A stretch of 58,935 bases of DNA from Lachnospiraceae bacterium (GTDB lineage: Bacteria > Bacillota > Clostridia > Lachnospirales > Lachnospiraceae), in contig JAFTJD010000040.1 in NCBI GenBank assembly GCA_017456585.1, positions 1 through 58,935 of the forward strand, written 5' to 3'. A program made the position numbers and the translations under genes. Below the pieces are notes generated by a model, which was given only the letters and a program-made list of their open reading frames with translations, was not told the origin of the DNA and did no database searches. This document shows positions 11,201-19,445 of this stretch, in pieces. The first letter of the stretch is position 1, and each line of letters begins with the position of its first letter.

Positions 11201-12035
11201 TGAAGAGAGGTTCGCATTTGAATATTTGCAGGCAGCGAGCACCATGGTAAGTGCGGCTATCAGTGTGTCGGAGTTAAAGCACTTAAGCTATGAACGAGAA
11301 GAAGAGGAAGTGGAATTCCTTGAAGCAACCGAAGAGACGGGCAGCATTGTACCGAGATTTATTGCCGAGGCATTGGTTAAGGAGACCGGCACTGATTCAG
11401 AGAAAGATGATTTTATGGGTTCGTCAGAGTATGGAGAAGCAGCGTCAACACCGGTAGTAGAAACAACGGCAGTGTCAGCACCGATAGCAAGGAGCGGATT
11501 GCATGATAAGGATACCGGTATGAAGGTGGGAACGGCATACCACACACTTTTCTGGAAGTTTGATTTTGATAAGGCACCTGACAGGAAGGAGCTTGCGGCA
11601 TTTTTGAAGGAAATGACTGATAAGGGTGCTATAGAGCCGGATATAGCTGATAGAATTAGTCTGAGTAAGCTTCTTTGGTTTGCCGGTGGTGAATTATATG
11701 GTAGAATGAGTGCAGCACATAGAAATGGTATGCTTCGCCGTGAACAGCCATTTGTCCTTGGCATGGATGCCAAGACGGTAAAAGAAGAATGGCCTGAAGG
11801 TGAAATTATACTGGTGCAGGGAATCATAGATGCTTTCTTTGAAGAGGACGGCGAACTCGTCCTTGTGGATTATAAGACAGATCGTGTGTCAGAGACTGAT
11901 TGCAAAGAGGTGCTTACACGAAGGTATAAGAAGCAGATGGAGCTTTACACCAAGGCTCTTGAGCAGATAACCGGAAAACGTGTTAAGGAAAGGATACTTT
12001 ATTCGCTCGCAGTCGGGCATGGGATTCTGGTGTAG
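8277..12035 (+). CDS. addA: ATP-dependent helicase/nuclease subunit A (AddA)
   Basis: A 1252-residue UvrD-type helicase-nuclease that partners AddB to process broken DNA ends for RecA. It shows Walker A AAAGSGKTAVL (about residues 24-34), Walker B VDEYQDSN, helicase motif VGDVKQSIYKFR, motif V-like MTIHKSKGLEFP, and a C-terminal RecB-family nuclease motif LVDYKTDRV. The start lies inside the end of addB with GGAGGA upstream. The residues around 1010-1080 are acidic and low in complexity and probably form a linker before the nuclease domain. Confidence 0.95.
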   Translation: MATIKWSNEQQKIIDLRDRTLLVAAAAGSGKTAVLVERILARISDEASPVDIDHFLVVTFTNAAAAQMRERIDRAIEEKLLSLDEKSSLFKRLKRQQMLLGNAQISTIHQFCLSVIRNNFSKINIDPAFRLGEEGEFKLLKSDVASEILERCYEEGSEAFYDFSESMCTGKNDDGLEDIIINLFEAATSHPDPDGWIDNMEKLYEIDTVEEFNALPEIKYLIEYKTNVMGSVLAAWNRGVETILSDKGLEPYMKTYNSDKVIIDALMEATDYSETVDAWQANKDGFVRLASVKAGTVDEELQAEVKECRNIVKNEISKLMEGNFNVQATAAIRQIKELRRRARMLFKLVREFRELYSLKKREKNLVDFDDLEHFTLDILLEKDASVKEGVEGFRMTAVADEYSEFFAEIMVDEYQDSNMVQEAIIYAVSGERFGKHNVFMVGDVKQSIYKFRMARPDLFLGKYNTFSRKDSASKVCIELAENYRSRRQVLSATNSIFEKIMNKRFGGIEYDDVSALKCGMKFEEGVPENVYKAEIHLAEREIEDEDNQKEDGAILEAKIIAGRIKELVAGMDGFKVWDKGHGAYRSCKYGDIVILLRSFAGRADTYAKVLAEEGIPAFSQSGSGYFDAYEVRTIINFLRILDNALDDIAFTAVIHSPIGKISSEELALIRIKQPDVSICEALRFYMENGDNGLIKEKLAVFFDKYEKLREMVAYMPLHKLIRAALRITGYDDYCAAMPAGKKRRMNLYMLVRKAVEFEGTSYRGLFNFIRYLDKLKKYDIDFGEANVTDAGGNGAVRIMTIHKSKGLEFPVVFLGGIGKRFNQQDTTDKVVIHADYGIGFDKVDVKRRTSETVFKRNIIKNVIKKENLEEELRVLYVALTRAIEKLVLVGSFEKLGSKLDKWQRSEADFSTLMSASSYADWILPFSSREFDIKIHAVADVIEGEAKRQVTGDIKREFLALKDAEAVTDEAARKLIEERFAFEYLQAASTMVSAAISVSELKHLSYEREEEEVEFLEATEETGSIVPRFIAEALVKETGTDSEKDDFMGSSEYGEAASTPVVETTAVSAPIARSGLHDKDTGMKVGTAYHTLFWKFDFDKAPDRKELAAFLKEMTDKGAIEPDIADRISLSKLLWFAGGELYGRMSAAHRNGMLRREQPFVLGMDAKTVKEEWPEGEIILVQGIIDAFFEEDGELVLVDYKTDRVSETDCKEVLTRRYKKQMELYTKALEQITGKRVKERILYSLAVGHGILV

Positions 12036-12053
12036 AGAGTGGAGGATTTAGAC

Positions 12054-12233
12054 ATGGATTTTGGTATATGGTATTATGAGGTAGTGAGTATAGACGGCGA
12101 TTATGCGCATCTTAGAAGAACTGATGAGCAGATTGATGATTTGAAGCTTGTTGCAAGAGCACTTCTTCCGTATGAAATCGAAGTGGGAAGCAAGCTGAAG
12201 TGTGAAATGATGCAGTACGAGATTGTGGAATAA
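12054..12233 (+). CDS. Small conserved hypothetical protein, DUF3006-like
   Basis: A 59-residue acidic protein four codons past an in-frame GTG. The ATG at 12054 is chosen because GGAGG (12041-12045) lies at ideal spacing. The pattern SIDGDYAHL ... ALLPYEIEVGSKL ... YEIV resembles the small beta-barrel DUF3006 family, but this is recognition by eye only. It sits 18 bases after addA and is likely co-transcribed with it. No catalytic residues are evident and no function is proposed. Confidence 0.55.
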   Translation: MDFGIWYYEVVSIDGDYAHLRRTDEQIDDLKLVARALLPYEIEVGSKLKCEMMQYEIVE

Positions 12234-12311
12234 AAAATTTTCATGATTTGTATATTTTTCCTCCTGTCATGTCAAGACTATATAGAGCTTGATATAACAG
12301 GAGGAATTATT

Positions 12312-12518
12312 ATGGCTAAGAAAGAGAAAAAAATAGATTTAAATAATCTGACACCACAGGAAGAGATGAAATATGAAATAGCAAAAGAACTTGGACTCCT
12401 TGATAAAGTGCTCGAGAACGGATGGAAGTCGCTTTCAGCTAAAGAGACAGGACGAATCGGAGGGCTAATGACGAAGAAGCGCACCGCATCCAAGCAAGAG
12501 CGTGTCCTCAAAGATTAA
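12312..12518 (+). CDS. Small acid-soluble spore protein, alpha/beta type
   Basis: A 68-residue DNA-binding spore coat-of-DNA protein. The core MKYEIAKELGLLDKV and GRIGGLMTKK match the alpha/beta SASP signature, with the ETGRIGG region where the germination protease normally cleaves nearby. Such proteins saturate spore DNA and protect it from UV and heat. The start follows AGGAGGAATT. It lies in its own transcription unit after addA; a forespore sigma-G promoter is expected, but I could not identify one convincingly. It implies a spore-forming host. Confidence 0.85.
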   Translation: MAKKEKKIDLNNLTPQEEMKYEIAKELGLLDKVLENGWKSLSAKETGRIGGLMTKKRTASKQERVLKD

Positions 12519-12580
12519 ACATATCATCAATCCGGTATATAAAACCTATAAGTAATAAAGATTGAATAATTAAATTTGAA

Positions 12581-12609
12581 TTGCAACCTTTGAAAGACTC
12601 TGATATAAT
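12581..12609 (+). promoter_or_regulatory. Putative sigma-A promoter of the suf pair
   Basis: TTGCAA (12581-12586), a 17-base spacer and a perfect TATAAT (12604-12609) lie 49 bases before sufC. Confidence 0.65.
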
Positions 12610-12657
12610 GAGCGTTATGGAGACAAACGAGAAGTAAAATGATAGTAGGAGGCCAAG

Positions 12658-13386
12658 ATGCTTGAGTTAAAGAATGTTTCTTTTGGCGTTGAGGACCAGA
12701 ATGGTAAACATAAGGAAATATTAAAAAATATAAATCTCACCATAGATGAACGTCAGTTTATAGCGCTCACAGGGCCTAACGGTGGAGGTAAGTCAACACT
12801 TGCGAAGATTATCGTGGGTATTGAGAAGCCGACTGAGGGACAGATTATTTTTGATGGGACAGATATTACAGATATGAGTATTACCGAGAGAGCGAAGCTT
12901 GGAATAAGCTTTGCTTTTCAGCAACCTGTAAGATTTAAGGGTGTTACTGTGAAAGACCTTATTATGCTTGCGGCAGGCGAAAAGATATCAACAGCAGGAG
13001 CATGTGATTATTTGTCTGAAGTAGGTCTTTGTGCGAGAGATTACATTAATAGAGAAGTGGACGCAAGTCTGTCAGGAGGAGAGCTTAAGAGAATTGAGAT
13101 AGCTACAATTCTCGCAAGGGATACCAAATTCTCTCTTTTTGATGAACCTGAGGCCGGCATTGATTTATGGAGCTTTAACAATCTTATCCGTGTTTTCGAA
13201 AAAATACATTCTAAAGGCGACAGAAGTATAATGATTATTTCACATCAGGAACGTATACTTAATATTGCGGATCAGATTATTGTTATTGCCGGTGGACAGA
13301 TAGAAAAGACAGGAACCAAAGACGAGATTCTTCCGGGTCTTTTAAATGTGGCAGGAGGTTGCCGATTCCTTAAAACAGAAGAATAA
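12658..13386 (+). CDS. sufC: Fe-S cluster assembly ATPase SufC
   Basis: A 242-residue soluble ABC ATPase that drives iron-sulfur cluster assembly on its SufB/D-type partner. It contains Walker A GPNGGGKST (about residues 38-46), a Q-loop (SFAFQQPVRF), signature LSGGELKR, Walker B KFSLFDEPEAG and the switch His in ISHQER. AGGAGG precedes the ATG. The gene is followed directly by a single SufB/D-like gene with no sufS, sufU or sufD nearby, the layout of the minimal two-component SUF/SMS-type systems known in anaerobes. Confidence 0.9.
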   Translation: MLELKNVSFGVEDQNGKHKEILKNINLTIDERQFIALTGPNGGGKSTLAKIIVGIEKPTEGQIIFDGTDITDMSITERAKLGISFAFQQPVRFKGVTVKDLIMLAAGEKISTAGACDYLSEVGLCARDYINREVDASLSGGELKRIEIATILARDTKFSLFDEPEAGIDLWSFNNLIRVFEKIHSKGDRSIMIISHQERILNIADQIIVIAGGQIEKTGTKDEILPGLLNVAGGCRFLKTEE

Positions 13387-13418
13387 TTTTGTGGAAAGGT
13401 AAGGTAGGAGGGCAGATT

Positions 13419-14336
13419 ATGGATGCGATTCAGAAGAATTTATTAGAACAGATAGCAGGTCTTCATGAAGTGCCTGCAGGTGCATATAATATTCGTGCCA
13501 ATGGCGAAAGCGCAGCACGAAATACTACAGCTAACATTGATATTGTAACTAAAGAGGATAAAAGCGGTATTGATATTGTGATTAAACCGGGAACCAAGAA
13601 TGAGAGTGTTCATATACCCGTGGTATTAAGTCAGAGCGGACTTGAAGAAATGGTATATAATGATTTCTATATTGGTGATGATTGTAATGTTACAATCATA
13701 GCCGGTTGCGGAATTCATAATGGCGGAGATCAGAGGTCAAAGCATGACGGAATTCATTCATTTTTCATAGGAAAGAATTCCAAGGTTAAATATGTTGAGA
13801 AACATTATGGAAGCGGAGATGGCAAGGGCGAACGTGTGATGAATCCGACTACCATCATCAATATGGATGAAGACAGCTATATGGAGATGGATACAGTCCA
13901 GATAAAGGGTGTGGATTCAACTAAGAGAGAAACCAAGGCGACGCTTAAGGATAGGGCGACACTTGTTATCAAAGAGAAGCTTATGACACACGGGAATCAG
14001 TTCGCCGAGACAATGTTTGAAGTGGAACTTGATGGCGAAGGTTCGGGAACCAACGTAATATCGAGAGCAGTTGCCAAGGATAATTCCAGACAGGAATTTT
14101 TCTCAAAGATTCATGGCAATAACAGATGTAACGGACATACTGAATGTGACGCGATTATCATGGATAACGCAACCATTAGTGCGATACCGGAGATTACTGC
14201 GAGTCATCTTGAAGCGAGCCTTATACATGAGGCTGCGATTGGAAAGATTGCAGGCGAACAGATAATTAAGCTTATGACGCTCGGTCTTACCGAAGAGGAA
14301 GCCGAAGCACAGATTATAAACGGATTCTTGAAGTAG
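13419..14336 (+). CDS. sufB: SufB/SufD-family Fe-S scaffold subunit (minimal SUF)
   Basis: A 305-residue protein of the SufBD beta-helix family, much shorter than the roughly 470-residue SufB of full SUF operons. The right-handed helix region shows the conserved sequence SRAVAKDNSRQEFFSKIHG followed by GHTECDAIIMD, where a cysteine corresponds to the reactive scaffold Cys, and a C-terminal SHLEASLIHEAAIGKI segment. The ATG at 13419 follows GGAGGG; the in-frame GTG 30 bases upstream has no good ribosome site. With SufC it should form a stand-alone scaffold complex. SufB and SufD naming is ambiguous for single-copy members. Confidence 0.85.
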   Translation: MDAIQKNLLEQIAGLHEVPAGAYNIRANGESAARNTTANIDIVTKEDKSGIDIVIKPGTKNESVHIPVVLSQSGLEEMVYNDFYIGDDCNVTIIAGCGIHNGGDQRSKHDGIHSFFIGKNSKVKYVEKHYGSGDGKGERVMNPTTIINMDEDSYMEMDTVQIKGVDSTKRETKATLKDRATLVIKEKLMTHGNQFAETMFEVELDGEGSGTNVISRAVAKDNSRQEFFSKIHGNNRCNGHTECDAIIMDNATISAIPEITASHLEASLIHEAAIGKIAGEQIIKLMTLGLTEEEAEAQIINGFLK

Positions 14337-14344
14337 TCCATACC

Positions 14345-14475
14345 GCAATGATGTTTCCCTCTAAGACACGCTCTCGCTCCGTGGAAAACGTAGCGGTACT
14401 AGGCTCGAAAAGACCTTGCCAAGTGCCGACGTTTTTCAAGGGTCTTAACGGGAATACATCATCTGCGATAAGGAC
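14345..14475. repeat. Imperfect inverted-repeat element between sufB and gltX
   Basis: The left side GCAATGATGTTTCCCTCTAA pairs imperfectly with the right side around 14450-14475 (reverse complement GCAGATGATGTATTCCCGTT). Internal parts (GGAAAACGTAG against ACGTTTTTC) also pair. It has no open reading frame. It may act as the terminator of the suf unit but looks larger than needed. A similar ATGTTTCCCTC opening occurs near 58632. Confidence 0.4.
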
Positions 14476-14569
14476 AACCTACAAGAATTCGATTAGAATA
14501 TACGCTTGTGAGTGGTGATGGTAGTTACGCACAGCGAAAAATAGATACATAGATATGGAGGAAACAGAT

Positions 14570-16036
14570 ATGAGTACAGATAAAATAAGAACAAGATACG
14601 CACCAAGTCCTACAGGAAGAATGCACGTAGGTAACTTGCGTTCAGCATTATATGAGTTTTTGATTGCAAAGCATGCAGGCGGAGATTTCATGCTTCGTAT
14701 TGAGGATACAGACCAGGAGCGTCTTGTTGAGGGAGCGGTAGACATTATTTACCGTACTATGGAGAAGACAGGTCTTATCCATGATGAAGGTCCTGATAAG
14801 GACGGCGGAGTTGGCCCATACGTTCAGAGTGAGCGTATGAAGACAGGTATCTATATGGAGTATGCGAAGAAGCTTGTTGAGAAAGGCGAAGCATATTATT
14901 GTTTCTGCGATAAAGAGAGACTTGCAACTCTTAAGTCAGAGGTAGTGGAGGGTAAAGAGATTTCTGTATATGATAAGCATTGCCTTTCATTATCCAAAGA
15001 AGAGATAGAGGCCAATCTTGCGGCGGGTAAGCCTTTTGTTATCCGTCAAAATATTCCAAACGAGGGTACAACAACCTTCCGTGATGAGTTATACGGAGAT
15101 ATTACTGTAGAGAATGCAGAACTTGATGATATGATTCTTATTAAATCAGATGGTTATCCTACATATAATTTTGCTAATGTTGTTGATGACCATACAATGA
15201 ATATTACACACGTAGTTCGTGGTAATGAGTATCTTTCATCTTCACCGAAGTATCAGCGTTTGTATGATGCATTTGGTTGGAAGTCACCGACATACATTCA
15301 TTTACCGCTTATTACAGATGAGAATCACAAGAAGTTATCAAAGAGAAGCGGACATTCATCATTTGAGGATTTAATTGAGCAGGGATTCCTTACAGAGGCA
15401 ATAGTTAACTATATCGCACTTCTCGGATGGAGCCCTGAGGATAACCGTGAAATCTTTACACTTGATGAGCTTATCCGTGATTTCGATTATACAAGAATCA
15501 GCAAATCACCGGCTGTTTTTGATATAGTTAAGCTTCGTTGGATGAACGGAGAATACATGAAGGCTATGGATGCTGATAAGTTCTATGAGATGGCAGAGCC
15601 TTTTATTAAAGAAGTTATCACTAAGGATATGGACCTTAAGAAGGTTGCCAATATGGTTAAGACACGTATTGAAGTATTCCCGGATATCAAGGAGCATATT
15701 GATTTCTTAGAGACACTTCCTGAGTATGACACAGAGATGTATGTACACAAGAAGATGAAGACTAACAAGGAGACTTCTCTTGCAGTTCTTGAGGATATCC
15801 TTCCTCGTCTTGAGGCACAGGAGGATTATTCAAATGATGCTCTTTATGCAATGCTTTCAGAGTATGTGGCTGAAAAAGAGGTTAAGAATGGTTACGTTAT
15901 GTGGCCTATCCGTACAGCAGTATCCGGTAAGCAGACAACTCCGGGCGGAGCAACAGAGCTTATGGAGCTTCTTGGAAAAGATGAAACAATTGCCCGTATC
16001 CGTAAGGGTATTGAACTTTTAAAGGCAGAGGTATAA
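14570..16036 (+). CDS. gltX: Glutamate--tRNA ligase
   Basis: A 488-residue class I aminoacyl-tRNA synthetase that charges tRNA-Glu. It has the HIGH-equivalent motif in [18 protein letters not shown] near residue 10 and the KMSKS equivalent KKLSKRSG (about residues 248-255). In Firmicutes this enzyme is often non-discriminating and also charges tRNA-Gln; the sequence alone does not settle that. The ATG at 14570 follows GGAGG; an upstream ATG at 14555 overlaps the ribosome site. A helicase gene begins directly at the stop codon, so the two are probably co-transcribed. Confidence 0.96.
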   Translation: MSTDKIRTRYAPSPTGRMHVGNLRSALYEFLIAKHAGGDFMLRIEDTDQERLVEGAVDIIYRTMEKTGLIHDEGPDKDGGVGPYVQSERMKTGIYMEYAKKLVEKGEAYYCFCDKERLATLKSEVVEGKEISVYDKHCLSLSKEEIEANLAAGKPFVIRQNIPNEGTTTFRDELYGDITVENAELDDMILIKSDGYPTYNFANVVDDHTMNITHVVRGNEYLSSSPKYQRLYDAFGWKSPTYIHLPLITDENHKKLSKRSGHSSFEDLIEQGFLTEAIVNYIALLGWSPEDNREIFTLDELIRDFDYTRISKSPAVFDIVKLRWMNGEYMKAMDADKFYEMAEPFIKEVITKDMDLKKVANMVKTRIEVFPDIKEHIDFLETLPEYDTEMYVHKKMKTNKETSLAVLEDILPRLEAQEDYSNDALYAMLSEYVAEKEVKNGYVMWPIRTAVSGKQTTPGGATELMELLGKDETIARIRKGIELLKAEV

Positions 16037-17875
16037 ATGAAATATAGCAAAGCACAAAAAAAGGCGGTCTCTCATCATGAGGGACCTGCCTTAATTCTTG
16101 CAGGTCCCGGCTCAGGGAAGACTTTCACCATAACACACAGAATTAAATATCTGGTAGAGGAATACAAGGTGAATCCGTCAGAGATTCTTGTAATAACTTT
16201 TACAAAAGCAGCTGCCGTAGAGATGCGGGAGCGTTTTAGTATGCTTTCGGACGGTAATATAAAGGGTGTAACCTTTGGAACATTTCACTCTGTATTTTTT
16301 CAGATATTGAAATATGCATATCGGTTTTCGGTGGACAACATCCTTAGAGAAGAGACTAAGAGAGAGCTGATTCGTACATTTATAAATGACGAGGAGCTTG
16401 ATACGGAAGATGAGAATGAACTTATCGACAACGTGATTTCGGAAATCAGCATGGTTAAAGGCTGTATGATTGAGCTTGATAATTATTATTCCAATTGCTG
16501 CTCGGAAGAGGTTTTTAAGAAAATATACAGACAGTATGAAAAGAAGCTTCGTGACAACAGATTACTTGATTTCGATGATATGCTGGTGGTAACCTATGAG
16601 CTTTTTCGTGCAAGAAAGGACATACTTGCAGGCTGGCAGAAAAAGTATCGTTACATACTTATAGATGAATTTCAGGATATCAATCTTGTGCAGTATGAAA
16701 TAGTAAGAATGTTGGCACTTCCGGAGAATAATTTGTTCGTGGTCGGGGATGATGACCAGTCGATATATGGCTTTAGGGGTGCTAAGCCGGAGATTATGCT
16801 TAATTTTAAGAACCATTATCCCGGATGTAAGGAAATTCTTCTGGATTATAATTATAGAAGCGATAAGTATATAGTTGAAAATGCACTTCGTGTTATAGAA
16901 CATAATAAAAACCGTTTTGATAAAAATATAAAGCCTTCTGCAAAAGCAGAGGGTACTGTGAATGTGTGTAGATTTGAGAACACGGGGCAGGAGAACCAAA
17001 GAATTGTTTCGGAGGTTAGGCGGCTTCATGAAAAGGGCGTAAAATGGCAGGACATGGCGGTGCTTTTTAGAACCAATCAGGGAGCACGCGCGCTTGTGGA
17101 AAAATTTATTGAATATCAGATTCCGTTTACTATGAAGGACAGACTTCCTAATTTATATGAGCATTGGATAGCAAAGGACTTGTTTGCATATATCGCAATG
17201 GCACGCGGGGACAGGACGAGAAAAACTTTTCTTCAGATTATGAATAAACCTAAAAGATATATTGCGAGGGATTATATAGAGCAGGAGATATCCTTTGACA
17301 AGCTCAAAAACCTGTATGCGGATAAGGACTGGATGTATGACAGGATTGACAGACTTGAATATGATATAAGGGTTATGGAGACGATGCCGCCTGTGGCAGC
17401 TATTACATATTTTAGAAATGCAATCGGATATGAAGGCTATCTTAAAGAGTATGCCGTAAGTCACAGGATACCGGAGGAAGAACTTATTCATATACTTGAC
17501 GAGCTTAAGGAAAGTGCCAAGAATTATAAGGACTATGACAGCTGGTTTGCACATATGGAGGAGTACAAGCGCACTCTTGAGATTATCGCACAGAATAAGA
17601 AAGAGAAAAGAGAAGACGCGATAGAGGTAGCGACACTTCACGGTGCCAAGGGTTTGGAGTATAGTGTTGTTTTTATCCCAGATGTGAATGAAGATGTCAT
17701 ACCACACAAGAAAGCGGGCAGCGAAGGCGATATAGAAGAGGAGAGAAGGCTTTTGTATGTGGGTATGACGAGAGCGAAGAATATACTCAATCTCTACTAT
17801 GTTAAAGAACGATATAATAAGAACCTTGAGATGTCCAGATTCCTTAAGGATATGGGCGTGCGTGAAAGTAAGTAG
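16037..17875 (+). CDS. UvrD/PcrA-family 3'-5' DNA helicase
   Basis: A 612-residue superfamily 1A helicase. Walker A LAGPGSGKTFTI (about residues 21-32), TFTKAAAVEMRERF (motif Ia), LIDEFQDIN (Walker B), GDDDQSIYGFRGA (motif III) and VATLHGAKGLEY (motif V) are all present, and LLYVGMTRAK completes motif VI. It is shorter than PcrA (about 730 residues) and lacks the C-terminal RNA polymerase-binding tail, so it is a paralogue rather than the main PcrA. It starts immediately after the gltX stop codon with only a weak AGAGG ribosome site, which suggests translational coupling. Confidence 0.88.
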   Translation: MKYSKAQKKAVSHHEGPALILAGPGSGKTFTITHRIKYLVEEYKVNPSEILVITFTKAAAVEMRERFSMLSDGNIKGVTFGTFHSVFFQILKYAYRFSVDNILREETKRELIRTFINDEELDTEDENELIDNVISEISMVKGCMIELDNYYSNCCSEEVFKKIYRQYEKKLRDNRLLDFDDMLVVTYELFRARKDILAGWQKKYRYILIDEFQDINLVQYEIVRMLALPENNLFVVGDDDQSIYGFRGAKPEIMLNFKNHYPGCKEILLDYNYRSDKYIVENALRVIEHNKNRFDKNIKPSAKAEGTVNVCRFENTGQENQRIVSEVRRLHEKGVKWQDMAVLFRTNQGARALVEKFIEYQIPFTMKDRLPNLYEHWIAKDLFAYIAMARGDRTRKTFLQIMNKPKRYIARDYIEQEISFDKLKNLYADKDWMYDRIDRLEYDIRVMETMPPVAAITYFRNAIGYEGYLKEYAVSHRIPEEELIHILDELKESAKNYKDYDSWFAHMEEYKRTLEIIAQNKKEKREDAIEVATLHGAKGLEYSVVFIPDVNEDVIPHKKAGSEGDIEEERRLLYVGMTRAKNILNLYYVKERYNKNLEMSRFLKDMGVRESK

Positions 17876-17950
17876 AACCAATTATTTATGGTTATTTGTT
17901 TCGATATGTGTTATACTTAAAATATTCAGTGGAAGATTGGAGGTTTAGGA

Positions 17951-19087
17951 ATGAATTACGAAATAAGACATTTTAATACGCCGCTTATTCGTTTTTCGGC
18001 TACGGAAGATAGCGGGACTCCTGAGATTGAAATACTTTGGTATGATGAAAGTCAAGTGGAATTATTGCCCCTTGATATGGAATTATCAGGTGAAGGGATT
18101 GCAAGATGGCTTAAACACAGAACCATTCCGAAAAATCGCGCATATGTCCATAATTTCTTGAGTAAGTGTGGACTTAGCATTAATCGTCCGATGAATATTA
18201 TAAAAGTATCGAAAGGTCTTTCACTTAATGATTGTTATTGGGTTGTAGAAGAAGGCTTTGAGGGGACTTTTGAAAAATATAATCTTTATGATAATCGTTT
18301 TAGCCAGATACTTGCACTTATTGCATTCACAGGCTATGGCAGTAGCATTAGAACGTCGCTTGCTTCGTGCCCGGAGTTCACAACCAATGGTATGTTGCCA
18401 AAGTGTTGGAGAAGAAGCGACGGAGTTATTAAGCTTTATAAGGGCGGTACAAGTGGCGCAGCCAATACAGGCAAAGAGCCGTATTCGGAATACTATGCAG
18501 CGCAGATTGCCAAGGTTCTTGGCGTTAACGCTATCAGTTATAGTCTTACAAAGTGGGATGGCGAAATTTGCTCTACTTGTGAGCTTTTTACAAGCAAGGA
18601 CTATTCATATATGCCTGTAGGCAGAATAGTTACAACGGGAGGAATGAAAGCGGTACGAGAATATTACGAAAGCCTTGGCGCGGAGTATGTAGAGGCGCTT
18701 AATGATATGCTTGTGTTTGATGCTATTATCTGCAATACCGACAGACATTTTGGCAATTTTGGATTTCTTGTAGATAATAAAACAAATAAAATTGCTGCGC
18801 CTGCGCCACTGTTTGATCATGGCAATTCATTATTCAATTATGCTATATATGATGATTTGGAGTCGAGTGAAGCATTTGAGGCTTATGCAAAGACGCTGTT
18901 GCCTTGTGTATATGATGATTTTATAGGGACTGCGAAGCAGGTTCTTTCGGTGAAACACAGAGAAGGGCTTAGACGGCTGTTGGATTTTAGGTTTAAGAAA
19001 CATTCAAGGTATAATCTCGAGCCGGAACGTTTGAAGCTGATTGAAGAACAGGTGCATATAAGAGCCAAAATGCTATTGGAAAGATAA
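17951..19087 (+). CDS. Solitary HipA-like protein kinase
   Basis: A 378-residue protein with the HipA/CtkA-type kinase fold. The nucleotide-binding strand is GVIKLYKGG near residue 160, the catalytic loop is NTDRHFGNFG (Asp264, Asn269), and the metal-binding DFG-equivalent is LFDHGNSL (Asp289). The N-terminal 120 residues resemble the HipA_N/Couple_hipA region only weakly. Classical hipBA modules have an XRE antitoxin next to the kinase; here the flanking genes are a helicase and leuS and no small HTH gene is present. The substrate is unknown; known members phosphorylate GltX or other proteins. A promoter-like TTGTTT-16-TAAAAT (17896-17923) precedes it, and GGAGG supports the start. Confidence 0.75.
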   Translation: MNYEIRHFNTPLIRFSATEDSGTPEIEILWYDESQVELLPLDMELSGEGIARWLKHRTIPKNRAYVHNFLSKCGLSINRPMNIIKVSKGLSLNDCYWVVEEGFEGTFEKYNLYDNRFSQILALIAFTGYGSSIRTSLASCPEFTTNGMLPKCWRRSDGVIKLYKGGTSGAANTGKEPYSEYYAAQIAKVLGVNAISYSLTKWDGEICSTCELFTSKDYSYMPVGRIVTTGGMKAVREYYESLGAEYVEALNDMLVFDAIICNTDRHFGNFGFLVDNKTNKIAAPAPLFDHGNSLFNYAIYDDLESSEAFEAYAKTLLPCVYDDFIGTAKQVLSVKHREGLRRLLDFRFKKHSRYNLEPERLKLIEEQVHIRAKMLLER

Positions 19088-19143
19088 AATGTCAACCTGC
19101 CTGTTCAAAAGTAGATAAAACCTACAGTTTTTGAAGATTTTGG

Positions 19144-19172
19144 TTGACTTTTCAGTGTGTGATGTATAAAAT
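19144..19172 (+). promoter_or_regulatory. Promoter of the leuS T-box transcript
   Basis: TTGACT (19144-19149), a 17-base spacer and TAAAAT (19167-19172) lie directly upstream of the T-box leader, placing the start of transcription near its first stem. Confidence 0.65.
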
Positions 19173-19174
19173 AT

Positions 19175-19420
19175 CTTCTATGAGAAGATAAAGACGTTGA
19201 GAAGGAATAGTAGATTTGGGAATCCTTGCAGAGAGTTGCCGGTGGGTGCGAGGCAACAGGAGGACAGATTGAACTCGCCTTGGAGTTTCCTTGCTGAAAT
19301 TATAGTAGGTTGGGACGGGTATTCCCGTTACAGAAGTTGAGTGCATGCCTATGGCATGAAATAGAGTGGTACCGCGGAATATGCCCTTTCGTCTCTAATA
19401 TTGAGATGAAAGGGCTTTCA
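19175..19420 (+). ncRNA. T-box leader (leucine) of leuS
   Basis: This is a tRNA-sensing transcription attenuator. The T-box core AGAGTGGTACCGCGG is at 19363-19377 and is followed by a terminator: GCCCTTTCGTCTC (19383-19395) pairs with GAGATGAAAGGGC (19403-19415) and a T-rich tail. Upstream is a long Stem I region with AGTAGATTTGG and the post-stem sequence GCTGAAATT. A CTC codon at 19274-19276 inside the region GAACTCGCC is the likely specifier, matching leucine and the downstream gene. Uncharged tRNA-Leu should pair with the T-box and allow read-through into leuS. Confidence 0.93.
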
Positions 19421-19445
19421 TATTTTATAAAAAGGAGATAGCAAC

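Noticed and set aside
12249..12276. Sigma-G promoter for the spore protein gene
   Set aside because: TGTATA is present but the downstream CATGTCA matches the -10 consensus poorly, so no feature was called.
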